NCBI RefSeq assembly: GCF_001654855.1
Contig: NZ_LXEN01000078.1
Span: 1-32,222 of the forward strand
From: Proteus myxofaciens ATCC 19692
Lineage (GTDB): Bacteria; Pseudomonadota; Gammaproteobacteria; Enterobacterales; Enterobacteriaceae
Reading direction: 5' to 3'
Length of the DNA: 32,222 nt
The translations under genes were made by a program, and so were the position numbers. Within the stretch, counting starts at the first letter, position 1. Every line of letters starts with the position of its first letter. Of this stretch, positions 1-12,319 are shown one piece after another. The notes beneath the pieces are model-generated. The model was not told the origin of the DNA, did not search any database, and saw only the letters and a list, made by a program, of their open reading frames with translations.

Positions 1-29
1 TTCTGTTTTTATGTTTTTTGTTCTGAATC

Positions 30-60
30 ATTTTTAATAAATGGAACCTTTATTAAAAAT
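30..60. repeat. 12-bp perfect inverted repeat upstream of atp operon
   Basis: Two 12-base arms (30-41 and 49-60), made only of A and T, pair perfectly around a 7-base loop. No T-run follows on the plus strand, so it is not a typical terminator in that direction. It could end transcription of a gene left of the window or simply be an AT-rich palindrome. No coding sequence is visible from the window start to the atpI start. Confidence 0.45.
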
Positions 61-94
61 TTAAATTATTCTTCACTTTTTCGTTACTTATTGA

Positions 95-122
95 TTGAAT
101 TCATTGCTACGCCCCGTATAAT
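95..122 (+). promoter_or_regulatory. Predicted sigma-70 promoter of the atp operon
   Basis: A perfect -10 hexamer TATAAT (117-122) lies 16 bases after a -35-like TTGAAT (95-100, four of six matches). It sits about 100 bases upstream of the atpI start codon, facing the operon. E. coli also transcribes atp from a promoter just before atpI. The call rests on consensus matching only. Confidence 0.6.
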
Positions 123-220
123 TTGCTCGTTTTTGTCACTTGACACTTTATAGCAAAGACAGTTTGATACATTATTCAGTAATACCTTTTGCAATAGCTA
201 GTCTGGAGAAAACAAACGTC

Positions 221-1451
<1,231 letters not shown>

Positions 1452-1472
1452 TTATTAACTCTTTGAAGAAAT

Positions 1473-1736
<264 letters not shown>

Positions 1737-1798
1737 TGAAGGCCAATAGCAATAAAAAACATCAAATTAGTTTATAACCAAGATAGAGGTATTGTGCT

Positions 1799-2269
1799 AT
1801 GAATTTAAATGCAACAATCCTCGGCCAGGCCATCGCATTTGTCCTGTTTGTTTTGTTCTGTATGAAATTTGTATGGCCACCAATTATGGCGGCCATTGAA
1901 AAACGTCAAAAAGAAATTGCTGACGGTTTATCTTCTGCAGAACGTGCTAAAAAGGACTTAGATTTAGCGAAAGCCGATGCAGGCGAACAGTTAGCGAAAG
2001 CAAAAGCTCAAGCTCAAGAAATTATTGAATCTGCGAATAAACAACGCATTGAAATGATTGAAGAAGCTAAAGCTGAAGCAGAGCAAGAACGTAGTAAAAT
2101 CGTGGCACAAGCTCAATCCGAACTGGATGCAGAGCGTAAACGTGCTCGTGAAGAACTGCGTAAACAAGTCGCAATGCTGGCTATCGCAGGTGCCGAGAAA
2201 ATTATTGAACGTTCCGTGGATGAAGCTGCTAATAGCGACATCGTTGATAAACTGGTCGCTGAACTGTAA
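1799..2269 (+). CDS. atpF: F1Fo ATP synthase subunit b
   Basis: Subunit b is the dimeric peripheral stalk that ties F1 to the membrane. The 156-residue protein (same length as E. coli) has one N-terminal membrane helix (about residues 5-25). A long, highly charged helical region rich in Ala, Glu, Lys and Gln follows and would form the stalk coiled coil. The C-terminus, which contacts subunit delta, is conserved. The stop codon lies 12 bases before atpH, with a GGAGGGAGGGG ribosome-binding stretch in between. Confidence 0.97.
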   Translation: MNLNATILGQAIAFVLFVLFCMKFVWPPIMAAIEKRQKEIADGLSSAERAKKDLDLAKADAGEQLAKAKAQAQEIIESANKQRIEMIEEAKAEAEQERSKIVAQAQSELDAERKRAREELRKQVAMLAIAGAEKIIERSVDEAANSDIVDKLVAEL

Positions 2270-2281
2270 GGAGGGAGGGGC

Positions 2282-2815
2282 ATGTCTGAAATTGCAACGG
2301 TAGCTCGCCCCTACGCCAAAGCAGCTTTTGACTTTGCTGTGGAAAACCAGGCTGTCGATAAATGGCAGGTTATGCTGGCGTTCACCGCTGAAGTAGCACG
2401 CAATGAGCAGGTAACCGAGTTAATTTCTGGCTCTTTAGCATCAGAAAAACTGGCTGACATCTTTATCGACCTTTGTGGTGATCAACTAGATGAACATGCT
2501 CAGAATTTGATTCGTGTTATGGCTGAGAATGGCCGTTTATCAACGTTGCCTGAAGTTTTGAACCAGTTTATTCAATTGCGTTCACAACTTGAATCAACGG
2601 TTGACGTTGAAGTAACTTCTGCCATTGAGCTAACTAAACAGCAGCTAGCTAACATTTCTGCAGCGATGGAAAAACGTCTATCACGCAAAGTGAAGCTGAA
2701 TTGCAAAATTGATAAGTCCGTTATCGCAGGCATGATTATACGCGCCGATGACCTCGTCATCGATGGCAGTATTCGTGGCCGTTTAGAGCGATTAACTGAC
2801 GTCTTGCAGTCTTAA
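2282..2815 (+). CDS. atpH: F1Fo ATP synthase subunit delta
   Basis: Subunit delta caps F1 and joins it to the b stalk. The protein has 177 residues, the same as E. coli, and starts with the family-typical sequence [18 protein letters not shown]. Its C-terminal part contains the conserved segment with [21 protein letters not shown] very purine-rich ribosome site immediately precedes the ATG, which suggests coupled and efficient translation after atpF. Confidence 0.97.
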   Translation: MSEIATVARPYAKAAFDFAVENQAVDKWQVMLAFTAEVARNEQVTELISGSLASEKLADIFIDLCGDQLDEHAQNLIRVMAENGRLSTLPEVLNQFIQLRSQLESTVDVEVTSAIELTKQQLANISAAMEKRLSRKVKLNCKIDKSVIAGMIIRADDLVIDGSIRGRLERLTDVLQS

Positions 2816-2829
2816 GGGGACTGGAGCAT

Positions 2830-4371
2830 ATGCAACTGAATTCCACTGAAATCAGCGAACTGATCAAGCAGCGCATTGCTCAGTTCAATGTAGTGAGTGA
2901 AGCTCACAATGAAGGTACGATTGTTTCCGTTAGTGACGGTATCATTCGTATCCACGGTTTAGCCGAAGTTATGCAGGGTGAGATGATCGCACTGCCGGGT
3001 AACCGTTTCGCTATCGCACTTAACTTAGAGCGAGACTCTGTTGGTGCGGTTGTGATGGGACCTTATGCTGACTTAGCAGAAGGCATGAAAGTAAAATGTA
3101 CAGGCCGTATTCTGGAAGTTCCAGTTGGTCGTGGTCTGCTTGGCCGTGTGGTAAACACATTGGGTGAGCCGATTGATGGTAAAGGCGCTGTCGAGCATGA
3201 TGGTTTCTCTCCAGTAGAGATGATTGCTCCTGGCGTTATCGACCGTCAATCAGTCGATCAGCCAGTACAAACCGGTTATAAATCTGTTGATGCCATGATC
3301 CCAATCGGTCGTGGTCAGCGTGAGTTAATCATCGGTGACCGTCAAACAGGTAAAACTGCACTGGCTGTCGATGCGATTATTAACCAACGTGATTCAGGCA
3401 TTAAATGTATTTATGTCGCTATCGGTCAAAAAGCCTCTACTATTTCGAACGTTGTTCGTAAATTAGAAGAGCATAACGCGTTAGAAAACACCATCGTCGT
3501 TGTTGCTTCTGCTTCAGAATCAGCAGCACTGCAATACCTGTCTCCATATTCAGGTTGTGCAATGGGTGAATACTTCCGTGACCGTGGTGAAGATGCCCTG
3601 ATTATTTACGATGACTTGTCTAAACAAGCTGTCGCATACCGTCAAATTTCACTGTTACTTCGTCGTCCACCAGGACGTGAAGCATACCCAGGTGATGTTT
3701 TCTATCTGCACTCTCGTTTATTAGAACGTGCAGCTCGCGTTAATGCAGAGTATGTAGAAGCTTTCACTAATGGTGAAGTTAAAGGTAAAACCGGTTCTCT
3801 GACTGCGTTACCTATCATTGAAACGCAAGCAGGGGACGTTTCTGCATTCGTTCCAACGAACGTAATCTCTATTACCGATGGTCAGATCTTCTTAGAATCT
3901 AACCTGTTTAACGCAGGTATTCGTCCAGCTGTTAACCCAGGGATCTCTGTATCTCGTGTTGGTGGTGCAGCTCAGACTAAGATTATGAAGAAACTTTCTG
4001 GTGGTATCCGTACTGCTCTTGCGCAGTATCGTGAACTCGCAGCATTCTCTCAGTTCGCTTCAGATCTAGATGATGCTACGCGTAAACAGCTAAACCACGG
4101 TCAGAAAGTGACTGAATTGCTGAAACAGAAACAGTACGAACCAATGTCTGTCGCACAACAGTCTTTATCTCTGTTTGCTGCTGAACGTGGTTATCTGGAA
4201 GATGTTGAGATTTCAAAAGTTGTGCCATTTGAAGCTGCGTTATTAGCTTATGCCGCTCGTGAACACGCTGATTTATTGAAAGAAATCAACCAGACCGGTA
4301 CTTATAACGAAGAAATCGAAGCGAAGCTGAAAGGCGTGCTAGATAACTTCAAAGCGACTCAGTCTTGGTAA
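2830..4371 (+). CDS. atpA: F1 ATP synthase subunit alpha
   Basis: The alpha subunit alternates with beta in the F1 head and carries the non-catalytic nucleotide sites. The 513-residue protein has the family length. It has an N-terminal beta-barrel domain, the P-loop GDRQTGKTA in the central domain, and the conserved [13 protein letters not shown] segment with the arginine that completes the catalytic site in beta. The C-terminal helical domain is intact. Only 14 bases separate it from atpH. Confidence 0.99.
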   Translation: MQLNSTEISELIKQRIAQFNVVSEAHNEGTIVSVSDGIIRIHGLAEVMQGEMIALPGNRFAIALNLERDSVGAVVMGPYADLAEGMKVKCTGRILEVPVGRGLLGRVVNTLGEPIDGKGAVEHDGFSPVEMIAPGVIDRQSVDQPVQTGYKSVDAMIPIGRGQRELIIGDRQTGKTALAVDAIINQRDSGIKCIYVAIGQKASTISNVVRKLEEHNALENTIVVVASASESAALQYLSPYSGCAMGEYFRDRGEDALIIYDDLSKQAVAYRQISLLLRRPPGREAYPGDVFYLHSRLLERAARVNAEYVEAFTNGEVKGKTGSLTALPIIETQAGDVSAFVPTNVISITDGQIFLESNLFNAGIRPAVNPGISVSRVGGAAQTKIMKKLSGGIRTALAQYRELAAFSQFASDLDDATRKQLNHGQKVTELLKQKQYEPMSVAQQSLSLFAAERGYLEDVEISKVVPFEAALLAYAAREHADLLKEINQTGTYNEEIEAKLKGVLDNFKATQSW

Positions 4372-4379
4372 TAACTATT

Positions 4380-4404
4380 CGGCCTAATCGTTAATATTAG
4401 GCCG
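4380..4404 (+). other. Intercistronic hairpin between atpA and atpG
   Basis: Nine bases (4380-4388, CGGCCTAAT) pair perfectly with 4396-4404 around a 7-base loop, between the atpA stop and the atpG ribosome site (GAGGAG). There is no T-run, so it is not an intrinsic terminator. It may tune mRNA stability or atpG translation; the family is known to make unequal subunit amounts from one transcript. Confidence 0.55.
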
Positions 4405-4428
4405 TCTGGTTCATGAGGAGAAGCAGAA

Positions 4429-5292
4429 ATGGCCGGCGCAAAAGAGATACGTTCCAAGATCGCCAGTGTGCAAAACACACAAAAGATCACAAAAGCGATG
4501 GAGATGGTCGCCGCGTCGAAAATGCGTAAAACGCAAGAACGCATGGCAGCCAGCCGTCCTTATGCAGAAACCATGCGCAAAGTGATTGGTCACCTTGCGT
4601 TAGGTAATCTGGAATATAAACATCCATACCTCGAAGAGCGTGAAGTTAAACGTGTCGGGTACCTGGTTGTTTCGACCGACCGTGGTTTATGTGGTGGTTT
4701 GAACATTAACTTGTTCAAAAAACTACTGGCAGACATGAAAGAGTGGTCTGAAAAAGGTGTACAGGTAGATCTCGCCCTTGTTGGTTCTAAAGCAGCATCA
4801 TTCTTCGGCTCTGTCGGTGGAAATGTTGTTGGACAAGTAACTGGTTTAGGTGATGATCCAAAACTGTCAGACCTTATTGGTCCAGTTAATATCATGTTGC
4901 AAGCTTATGATGAAGGTCGTTTAGATAAACTGTATGTGGTGGCAAATAAGTTCATCAATACCATGGCTCAAGAGCCAAAAATTCTTCAAGTTTTACCATT
5001 ACCACCAGGTGATGATGAAGAACTTAAAGAAAAATCTTGGGATTATCTGTACGAACCAGATCCTAAGGCGCTACTGGATACTTTACTGCGTCGTTATATC
5101 GAATCGCAGGTTTATCAGAGCGTCGTAGAGAACTTAGCAAGTGAGCAGGCAGCACGAATGGTCGCGATGAAAGCCGCTACAGATAACGGTGGTAACCTGA
5201 TTAAAGAACTGCAACTGGTGTACAACAAAGCACGCCAAGCAAGTATTACTCAGGAATTGACTGAAATTGTGTCTGGTGCAGCCGCGGTATAA
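4429..5292 (+). CDS. atpG: F1 ATP synthase subunit gamma
   Basis: Gamma is the central rotor shaft that drives conformational change in the beta subunits. The 287 residues match E. coli. The N-terminal helix starts [20 protein letters not shown] and continues into the conserved [13 protein letters not shown] segment. The C-terminal helix (ending [17 protein letters not shown]) forms the other half of the coiled-coil shaft. The central Rossmann-like domain contains [17 protein letters not shown] lies just upstream of the start. Confidence 0.98.
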   Translation: MAGAKEIRSKIASVQNTQKITKAMEMVAASKMRKTQERMAASRPYAETMRKVIGHLALGNLEYKHPYLEEREVKRVGYLVVSTDRGLCGGLNINLFKKLLADMKEWSEKGVQVDLALVGSKAASFFGSVGGNVVGQVTGLGDDPKLSDLIGPVNIMLQAYDEGRLDKLYVVANKFINTMAQEPKILQVLPLPPGDDEELKEKSWDYLYEPDPKALLDTLLRRYIESQVYQSVVENLASEQAARMVAMKAATDNGGNLIKELQLVYNKARQASITQELTEIVSGAAAV

Positions 5293-5299
5293 CAGCTAG

Positions 5300-6709
<1,410 letters not shown>

Positions 6710-6730
6710 TACGGCTGACGGGAGGTTGAT

Positions 6731-7147
6731 ATGGCCGATACATCGTTCCACCTGAAAGTAGTCAGTGCTGAGAAAAAGCTGTATGACGGTGATGTTAAAC
6801 GCATTCAGGTAACTGGTAGCGAAGGTGAGCTCGGTATTTATCCGCAGCATACCCCGTTATTAACTGCCATAAAACCGGGCATGGTACGTGTCGTAAAAAC
6901 ATCGGGTGAAGAAGAGTTTATCTACCTTTCTGGTGGTATTCTTGAAGTTCAGCCTACAAGCGTCATTGTACTAGCAGATACAGCTATCCGTGGTCGTGAT
7001 TTGGATGAAGCGAAAGCATTAGAGTCTAAGCGTAAAGCTGAAGAACACATTCAATCCTCTCATGGTGATGTTGATTATGCTCAGGCATCAGCAGAGTTAG
7101 CTAAAGCGATTGCAAAATTACGTGTAATCGAATTGACGCGCCGTTGA
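6731..7147 (+). CDS. atpC: F1 ATP synthase subunit epsilon
   Basis: Epsilon binds gamma and inhibits ATP hydrolysis through its C-terminal helices. The 138-residue product (139 in E. coli) has an N-terminal beta-sandwich with the conserved [16 protein letters not shown] motif. An alanine-rich C-terminal helical hairpin ends in IELTRR. A GGGAGG ribosome site precedes the start. It is the last gene of the operon, followed by a hairpin terminator. Confidence 0.97.
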   Translation: MADTSFHLKVVSAEKKLYDGDVKRIQVTGSEGELGIYPQHTPLLTAIKPGMVRVVKTSGEEEFIYLSGGILEVQPTSVIVLADTAIRGRDLDEAKALESKRKAEEHIQSSHGDVDYAQASAELAKAIAKLRVIELTRR

Positions 7148-7166
7148 TGTAAATAGGCAGTCTATT

Positions 7167-7202
7167 AAAAAAGCCAGTTGGCCTTAAGCTAACTGGCTTT
7201 TT
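7167..7202 (+). terminator. Rho-independent terminator of the atp operon
   Basis: Bases 7171-7182 (AAGCCAGTTGGC) pair with 7188-7199, with one G-U pair, around a 5-base loop. A run of T follows, and A residues precede the stem. It lies 20 bases after the atpC stop. The flanking A-run means it could also work in reverse. Confidence 0.85.
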
Positions 7203-7295
7203 GCGTTATGAAATATTTTGTGTGGCGAAATATGTAGTATTATTTAGCATAAACGGGTTTACTTGCCATTCTTTACGGGAGTTATCAGGTTAATT

Positions 7296-8666
7296 ATGTC
7301 TAATTCAGCTAAAAGCGTTGTTATTCTTGCTGCGGGAAAAGGTACCCGCATGTACTCAAAATTACCTAAAGTTCTTCATAAACTTGCAGGTAAATCCATG
7401 GTTCAACATGTGATAGATACAGCAAAATCACTTGGTGCTCAACAAACACATCTTGTTTATGGACATGGTGGTGATTTAATGAAAGAGCAATTAGGTGCAC
7501 AGCCTGTTAATTGGGTACTGCAAGCCCAGCAATTAGGAACAGGTCATGCAATGCAACAAGCAGCGCCTTTCTTTGCTGACGATGAAGATATTTTAATGCT
7601 TTATGGTGATGTTCCTCTTATCACTAAAGAAACACTAGAGCGATTAATTGCCGTAAAACCTGAAGGTGGTATTGGTTTATTGACGGTTATTTTAGATAAC
7701 CCAATGGGCTATGGTCGTATTGTTCGTAAAAATGGTGACGTTACTGGCATTATTGAACAAAAAGATGCCTCTGAAGAACAATTAAAAATTAAAGAAATCA
7801 ATACAGGTATTTTAGTTGCTAATGGTGCTGATTTAAAACGTTGGTTAGGCAAGCTCGATAACAATAATGCACAACAAGAGTATTATATTACTGACATTAT
7901 CGCGTTAGCGCATAAAGAAGGTCGTAAAATTGAAACGGCACATCCTCGTCATCATAGTGAGATGGAAGGTGTGAATAATCGTTTGCAACTTGCAACATTA
8001 GAACGTATTTACCAAGCAGAACAGGCAGAGCGCCTATTACTTGAAGGCGTTATGTTACTTGATCCTGCGCGTTTTGATTTAAGAGGCACATTAACTCATG
8101 GTCAAGATGTGGTTATCGATACTAACGTCATTATTGAAGGTGAGGTCACGCTAGGTAACAATGTTGAAATTGGTACAGGTTGTGTACTAAAAAACTGTGT
8201 TATTGATGATAATTCTATCATTAGCCCATATACGGTGATCGAGAATGCTAATTTAGCAAAAGAATGTACTGTTGGGCCTTTTGCTCGCCTTCGTCCTGGT
8301 AGTGAACTGGCGGATAAAGCGCATGTTGGTAATTTCGTTGAAATGAAAAAAGCAAGCTTAGGTGTTGGCTCTAAAGCTGGCCATTTAACTTATTTAGGTG
8401 ATACTGAAGTTGGTGCTAACGTAAATATTGGTGCCGGTACTATTACTTGTAACTATGATGGTGCTAATAAATTCAAAACAGTTATTGGTGATGATGTCTT
8501 TATTGGTTCAGATACTCAATTAATTGCACCTGTTACTGTTGCCAGTGGCGCGACTATTGGTGCAGGCACAACCTTAACGAAAAATGTGAATGAAAACGAA
8601 TTAGTCATCAGTCGTGTTAAACAAACTCATATCATAGGTTGGAAACGTCCTGTAAAGCAAAAATAA
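7296..8666 (+). CDS. glmU: Bifunctional GlcNAc-1-P uridyltransferase / GlcN-1-P acetyltransferase
   Basis: GlmU makes UDP-GlcNAc in two steps: acetylation of glucosamine-1-phosphate, then transfer of UMP from UTP. The N-terminal pyrophosphorylase domain carries the nucleotide-binding motif [18 protein letters not shown]. The C-terminal half is a left-handed beta-helix of hexapeptide repeats, with the acetyltransferase residues around GNFVEMKKA and [15 protein letters not shown] start 33 bases upstream would add 11 residues. The ATG chosen gives 456 residues, exactly the E. coli length, and is preceded by CAGG. As in E. coli it follows atp and precedes glmS. Confidence 0.97.
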   Translation: MSNSAKSVVILAAGKGTRMYSKLPKVLHKLAGKSMVQHVIDTAKSLGAQQTHLVYGHGGDLMKEQLGAQPVNWVLQAQQLGTGHAMQQAAPFFADDEDILMLYGDVPLITKETLERLIAVKPEGGIGLLTVILDNPMGYGRIVRKNGDVTGIIEQKDASEEQLKIKEINTGILVANGADLKRWLGKLDNNNAQQEYYITDIIALAHKEGRKIETAHPRHHSEMEGVNNRLQLATLERIYQAEQAERLLLEGVMLLDPARFDLRGTLTHGQDVVIDTNVIIEGEVTLGNNVEIGTGCVLKNCVIDDNSIISPYTVIENANLAKECTVGPFARLRPGSELADKAHVGNFVEMKKASLGVGSKAGHLTYLGDTEVGANVNIGAGTITCNYDGANKFKTVIGDDVFIGSDTQLIAPVTVASGATIGAGTTLTKNVNENELVISRVKQTHIIGWKRPVKQK

Positions 8667-8674
8667 ACTATTTT

Positions 8675-8711
8675 AAGAAAAGGGCGTATGTCTAATTATC
8701 GCCCTTTTCTT
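8675..8711 (+). terminator. Hairpin terminator after glmU
   Basis: A perfect 12-bp stem (8675-8686 with 8700-8711) surrounds a 13-base loop directly after glmU. The T-run is part of the descending arm rather than following it, so termination may be partial. If so, some transcripts would read through into glmS, as happens in E. coli glmUS. Confidence 0.65.
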
Positions 8712-8752
8712 GTACGCTATTATTCTAGAAAACAGATTATAAAAAACAAAAC

Positions 8753-8823
8753 TCCCCACTTACTACAATGGCTAGGGGAATTTAATAATCAGGTATAAAG
8801 ACATACAAGTGCGATAAACGCAC
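8753..8823 (+). other. glmS leader with two small hairpins
   Basis: TCCCC (8753-8757) can pair with GGGGA (8775-8779). GTGCG (8809-8813) can pair with CGCAC (8819-8823) just ahead of the TAGGA ribosome site of glmS. In E. coli the glmS leader folds over its ribosome site and is opened by the small RNA GlmZ. These hairpins are candidates for a similar role, but I could not identify a GlmZ pairing site. Confidence 0.3.
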
Positions 8824-8841
8824 AGTTTTAGGAATAACACT

Positions 8842-10668
8842 ATGTGTGGAATAGTAGGTGCAGTAGCACAACGCGACATTGCTGAAATATTAATTGAAGG
8901 TTTACGTCGCTTAGAATATCGCGGGTATGATTCTGCGGGATTAGCTGTTGTGGATAGCAATGGTGAAATGACGCGTCTGCGTGAAGTTGGCAAAGTCAAA
9001 ATGCTAGCGGATGAAGCAGAAAAAATGCACGTTGCTGGTGGTACAGGGATTGCCCATACTCGTTGGGCTACGCATGGCGAGCCTTGCCAAGATAATGCGC
9101 ATCCTCATGTCTCGGGTACTATTGCTGTCGTTCATAATGGTATTATCGAAAACTATCAAGAATTAAAAGCAGAGCTGATTAAAAAAGGCTATGAGTTTAT
9201 TTCTCAAACAGATACTGAAGTTATCGCGCATTTAGTGAATTGGGAACAACGTCAGGGTGGCACTTTACGTGAAGTCGTGCAGCGTGTTATTCCTCAATTA
9301 CGTGGTGCATATGGTACAGCGATTATGGATAGTCGCGCTCCTGAACTATTAGTTGCGGCTCGCTCAGGCAGTCCTTTAGTTGTGGGTCTTGGTGTTGGTG
9401 AAAACTTTTTAGCTTCAGATCAATTAGCTCTATTACCTGTAACTCGTCGCTTTATCTATCTTGAAGAAGGTGATGTTGTTGAGATTACTCGTCGCCATGT
9501 TCATATTTTTGATAACCAAGGTGAAGAAGTTTCTCGTGATATTATAGAATCTAATGTTCAATATGATGCTGGTGATAAAGGTATTTATCGCCATTACATG
9601 CAAAAAGAGATCTATGAACAACCTTTAGCGATCAAAAACACATTAGAAGATCGCTTAAAAACAGAAAGTATAGATTTACGTGAATTAGGACCAAAAGCAG
9701 AAGAGATTTTATCACAAGTTGAACATATTCAAATTGTTGCTTGTGGCACTTCTTATAATGCAGGTATGGTTTCGCGTTATTGGTTTGAATCTTTAGCGGG
9801 TATTCCTTGTGATGTAGAAATAGCATCAGAATACCGTTATCGTAAGCCAGCGACTCGTCGTAACAGCTTATTAATTACATTATCTCAATCTGGCGAAACA
9901 GCGGACACATTAGCAGCTTTACGCTTATCTAAAGAATTAGGCTATTTATCATCACTTGCTATTTGTAATGTGGCAGGCTCTTCTTTAGTGCGTGAATCTG
10001 AATTTGTTCTCATGACAAAAGCGGGTGCTGAGATTGGTGTAGCTTCAACCAAAGCATTCACAACGCAATTAACCGTTCTATTAATGCTGGTGGCCTATAT
10101 GGGACGCATTAAAGGTATTGCGACTTTAGAAAAAGAGATTTCAACAGCATTACATGCTTTACCTAGCCGTATTGAAAGCATGTTATCAAAAGATAAAGTG
10201 ATTGAAGCATTAGCAGAAGACTTCTCTGAAAAAAGTCATGCACTTTTCTTAGGTCGTGGTGATCAATATCCTATCGCGGTAGAAGGTGCATTGAAGCTTA
10301 AAGAGATCTCTTATATTCACGCAGAAGCGTATGCTGCTGGTGAGCTAAAACATGGTCCTTTAGCACTCATTGATGCTGATATGCCTGTTATCATCATTGC
10401 GCCAAACAATGAGTTATTAGAGAAATTAAAATCTAATATTGAAGAAGTCCGCGCTCGTGGTGGTTTACTGTATGTCTTTGCTGATCAAGATGCTGGTTTT
10501 GTGGAAAGTGAAACCATGAAGCTGATTTCTCTACCTCATGTAGAAGAGTTAATTGCGCCAATTTTTTACACCGTTCCTCTGCAATTACTTTCTTATCATG
10601 TGGCGCTGATTAAGGGGACTGATGTCGATCAGCCTCGTAACTTAGCAAAATCAGTTACTGTTGAATAA
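8842..10668 (+). CDS. glmS: Glutamine-fructose-6-phosphate aminotransferase (isomerising)
   Basis: GlmS converts fructose-6-phosphate and glutamine to glucosamine-6-phosphate, the first step towards cell-wall amino sugars. The 608-residue protein starts [12 protein letters not shown], giving the catalytic N-terminal Cys after Met removal. The glutaminase domain includes RWATHG and HNGIIEN. Two SIS sugar-isomerase domains follow, with CGTSYNAG and SQSGETADT. The C-terminus [11 protein letters not shown] is the conserved end whose DNA is recognised by Tn7. An AGGA ribosome site lies eight bases before the start. Confidence 0.98.
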   Translation: MCGIVGAVAQRDIAEILIEGLRRLEYRGYDSAGLAVVDSNGEMTRLREVGKVKMLADEAEKMHVAGGTGIAHTRWATHGEPCQDNAHPHVSGTIAVVHNGIIENYQELKAELIKKGYEFISQTDTEVIAHLVNWEQRQGGTLREVVQRVIPQLRGAYGTAIMDSRAPELLVAARSGSPLVVGLGVGENFLASDQLALLPVTRRFIYLEEGDVVEITRRHVHIFDNQGEEVSRDIIESNVQYDAGDKGIYRHYMQKEIYEQPLAIKNTLEDRLKTESIDLRELGPKAEEILSQVEHIQIVACGTSYNAGMVSRYWFESLAGIPCDVEIASEYRYRKPATRRNSLLITLSQSGETADTLAALRLSKELGYLSSLAICNVAGSSLVRESEFVLMTKAGAEIGVASTKAFTTQLTVLLMLVAYMGRIKGIATLEKEISTALHALPSRIESMLSKDKVIEALAEDFSEKSHALFLGRGDQYPIAVEGALKLKEISYIHAEAYAAGELKHGPLALIDADMPVIIIAPNNELLEKLKSNIEEVRARGGLLYVFADQDAGFVESETMKLISLPHVEELIAPIFYTVPLQLLSYHVALIKGTDVDQPRNLAKSVTVE

Positions 10669-10695
10669 ACGAGTATAAAAGCGTAATAAATTGTA
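10633..10695 (+). other. Predicted attTn7 site, unoccupied
   Basis: The last 36 bases of glmS encode [11 protein letters not shown] and keep the base pattern that TnsD recognises in E. coli glmS, differing mostly at third codon positions. Tn7-type elements insert about 25 bases beyond the stop, which here is near 10693, at the left edge of the glmS terminator. Normal intergenic sequence and host genes follow, and no Tn7 end or tns gene is seen, so the site appears empty. Confidence 0.55.
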
Positions 10696-10729
10696 TCCCA
10701 GTTAGCCATAAGGTTAGCTGGGATTTTTT
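10695..10729 (+). terminator. Rho-independent terminator of glmS
   Basis: Bases 10695-10707 (ATCCCAGTTAGCC) pair with 10712-10724, with two G-U pairs, around a 4-base loop. Six T residues follow. It lies 26 bases after the glmS stop. Confidence 0.88.
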
Positions 10730-10757
10730 ATTGAGTTAAAAAAGAGAGAAAAAGGAC

Positions 10758-10788
10758 AAAAAAATCCCCCATAATGAGTTATAGGGGA
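10758..10788 (-). terminator. Terminator of the minus-strand ygiW-like gene
   Basis: Read on the minus strand, a 10-bp stem (10788-10779 with 10774-10765, one G-T wobble) and a 4-base loop are followed by seven T residues. It faces the glmS terminator and lies about 160 bases past the stop of the minus-strand gene. This gives that gene a 3' untranslated stretch. Confidence 0.75.
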
Positions 10789-10896
10789 AAATTAAACATG
10801 GAGAACGTAGAGTTAGGATATAAATGAAAGGGTAACTTCATTCAGTTAAAACACGTCTAGTTTAGGATGATTGTGCTTTAACTAATGGTTACCATA

Positions 10897-10918
10897 AACC
10901 TAAAGCTACCTTTAGGTT
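10897..10918. repeat. 9-bp perfect hairpin in the 3' region of the ygiW-like gene
   Basis: AACCTAAAG (10897-10905) pairs with 10910-10918 around a 4-base loop. It lies between the stop of the minus-strand gene and its terminator, with no T-run on either side. It would be a stable stem in that mRNA; its role is unknown. Confidence 0.5.
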
Positions 10919-10949
10919 AAAGTGAACTTTTTTGTCTAAGATATTTAAA

Positions 10950-11351
10950 TTATTTGACTATGGTTATTTGTTTTACATCTATTTCGGTACTCGTCCACTC
11001 TTTATCAATTTTCCCTTCAATTCTGACGGTGTTTTCAGGTGTTACTGTTTGACCTTTCCATCTTTTATTATCGATATCGACATTAATACCTCCTGTATTA
11101 TCTTCAAAAACATAGAGTTCATCGCCAATTTTTTTCGTGATTTTTCCTGTTAATACTACCCAGGTATCGTCAGAAAGATCTTTTGCTTTGATAACCGTGG
11201 TTTCGCTAATAGACGGTCCTTTAAATCCGCCTTGTTCTGCACTTATCTGACTATTATTTTGTGCAGAGATAAAGCCACCATTATTTTGGGTATTGGCTTG
11301 AGAAGCAAACGCTAATGCACTACCTATTATTAACAACATTATTTTTTTCAT
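10950..11351 (-). CDS. ygiW: Periplasmic YgiW/YdeI-family OB-fold protein
   Basis: This is a small exported protein of the bacterial OB-fold (BOF) family, which includes E. coli YgiW and YdeI, linked to stress tolerance. The 133 residues begin with a signal peptide (about 1-19, MKKIMLLIIGSALAFASQA). A short low-complexity Asn/Gln/Gly linker containing EQGGFKGPS follows, then the OB-fold domain with DDTWVVLTGKI, DELYVFEDNTGGINVDID and RWKGQTVTPENTVRIEG. These closely follow YgiW. The biochemical function is not established. It stands alone on the minus strand, divergent from satP. The symbol is given by similarity; ydeI is the alternative. Confidence 0.85.
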   Translation of the reverse strand: MKKIMLLIIGSALAFASQANTQNNGGFISAQNNSQISAEQGGFKGPSISETTVIKAKDLSDDTWVVLTGKITKKIGDELYVFEDNTGGINVDIDNKRWKGQTVTPENTVRIEGKIDKEWTSTEIDVKQITIVK

Positions 11352-11710
11352 AATCAGCTCGCTTATTAATTAAAATATCAGTACTTTTTATATTATATCT
11401 ATCATTAATTTCAGATATAAAAAACAGCTTAAATCAAATATATATACTAATGATCTAATAAATAATATCTATCAAATTTATTTGGTGTTTTATTTTGTTT
11501 TAGGTTTTACTGTAAATTTAGCATCTAAAACTGCTTAATGATTATTTACCAAGTAAAAATATCTAGTTATTTGCCCTAAGTATCAGTGTAGAACATTATT
11601 CGAAAAGATACCCTTTACGATCATTGTTTTTAGATGAATAACCTCTTATTATCCAGCGCCTTAAAATATTTTTTAATTTTTCCCTATTATTTTTAGAGGT
11701 TTTAGGTTTT
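11352..11710. other. Divergent AT-rich intergenic region between ygiW-like gene and satP
   Basis: About 360 bases with no supported gene. The region must hold the promoters of the minus-strand ygiW-like gene and of satP. A weak candidate for satP is TTGCCC at 11571-11576 with CATTAT at 11594-11599, 17 bases apart. I see no clear CRP site, although satP is catabolite-controlled in E. coli. Confidence 0.5.
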
Positions 11711-12274
11711 ATGACTAACGAACGTATTGCCAATCCTGGTCCATTAGGCTTAATGGGTTTTGGTATGACAACGATTTTGTTGAACATACATAATGCCGGA
11801 TTTTTTCCTGTTGTATCTGTAATTATGAGTATGGGAATTTTTTATGGTGGAATAGCACAAGTTATTGCAGGTATTTTTGAATTTAAAAAAGGTAATACGT
11901 TTGGTGCTACTGCATTTACCTCTTATGGCTTTTTCTGGTTAACACTTGTTGGTATTTGGTTATTACCCATAATGGGTCTCAGTGAGCCAACTTCGCCTCT
12001 TTTTCTTGGTGTATTTTTAGCTTTATGGGGTATTTTTACCTTATTTATGTTTATTGGCACATTAAAAGCAAACAAGGCATTACAATTTATCTTTTTAAGC
12101 CTTACCGTTTTATTTGCATTGCTTGCTGTTGGTAATATCAGCGGTAACACTTTGATATTAAAAATTGCTGGGTTTGAAGGCATTATTTGTGGTGCTAGTG
12201 CTTTTTATTTAGCTATGGCTGAAGTCTTAAATGAAATGTATGGTAAAACGCTATTACCAATAGGGCAAAAATAG
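11711..12274 (+). CDS. satP: Acetate/succinate-proton symporter SatP
   Basis: SatP (formerly YaaH) takes up acetate and succinate with protons across the inner membrane and belongs to the GPR1/FUN34/YaaH family. The 187 residues (188 in E. coli) start with the family motif NPGPLGLMGFGMTT. Six membrane segments follow, with conserved IFYGGIAQVIAG, GNTFGATAFTSYGFFW and ICGASAFYLAMAEVLNE. The ATG has AGAGG about ten bases upstream and AGG four bases upstream. It is monocistronic, running towards the minus-strand rhomboid gene. Confidence 0.93.
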   Translation: MTNERIANPGPLGLMGFGMTTILLNIHNAGFFPVVSVIMSMGIFYGGIAQVIAGIFEFKKGNTFGATAFTSYGFFWLTLVGIWLLPIMGLSEPTSPLFLGVFLALWGIFTLFMFIGTLKANKALQFIFLSLTVLFALLAVGNISGNTLILKIAGFEGIICGASAFYLAMAEVLNEMYGKTLLPIGQK

Positions 12275-12282
12275 TATTAAAG

Positions 12283-12319
12283 AGAAGTGATTAAGCCATT
12301 TCATGACTTAGTCACTTCT
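12283..12319. terminator. Convergent hairpin between satP and the rhomboid gene
   Basis: AGAAGTGATTAAG (12283-12295) pairs with 12307-12319 with a single T-G wobble and an 11-base loop. It lies just after satP and overlaps the last codons of the minus-strand rhomboid gene. It lacks a clean T-run on either strand, so termination efficiency is uncertain. Confidence 0.45.

Noticed and set aside
8745-8787. Similarity between the CCCC...GGGG hairpins on both sides of glmS as a repeat family
   Set aside because: Only the CCCC/GGGG cores are shared, while loops and flanks differ. The downstream one is explained as a minus-strand terminator.
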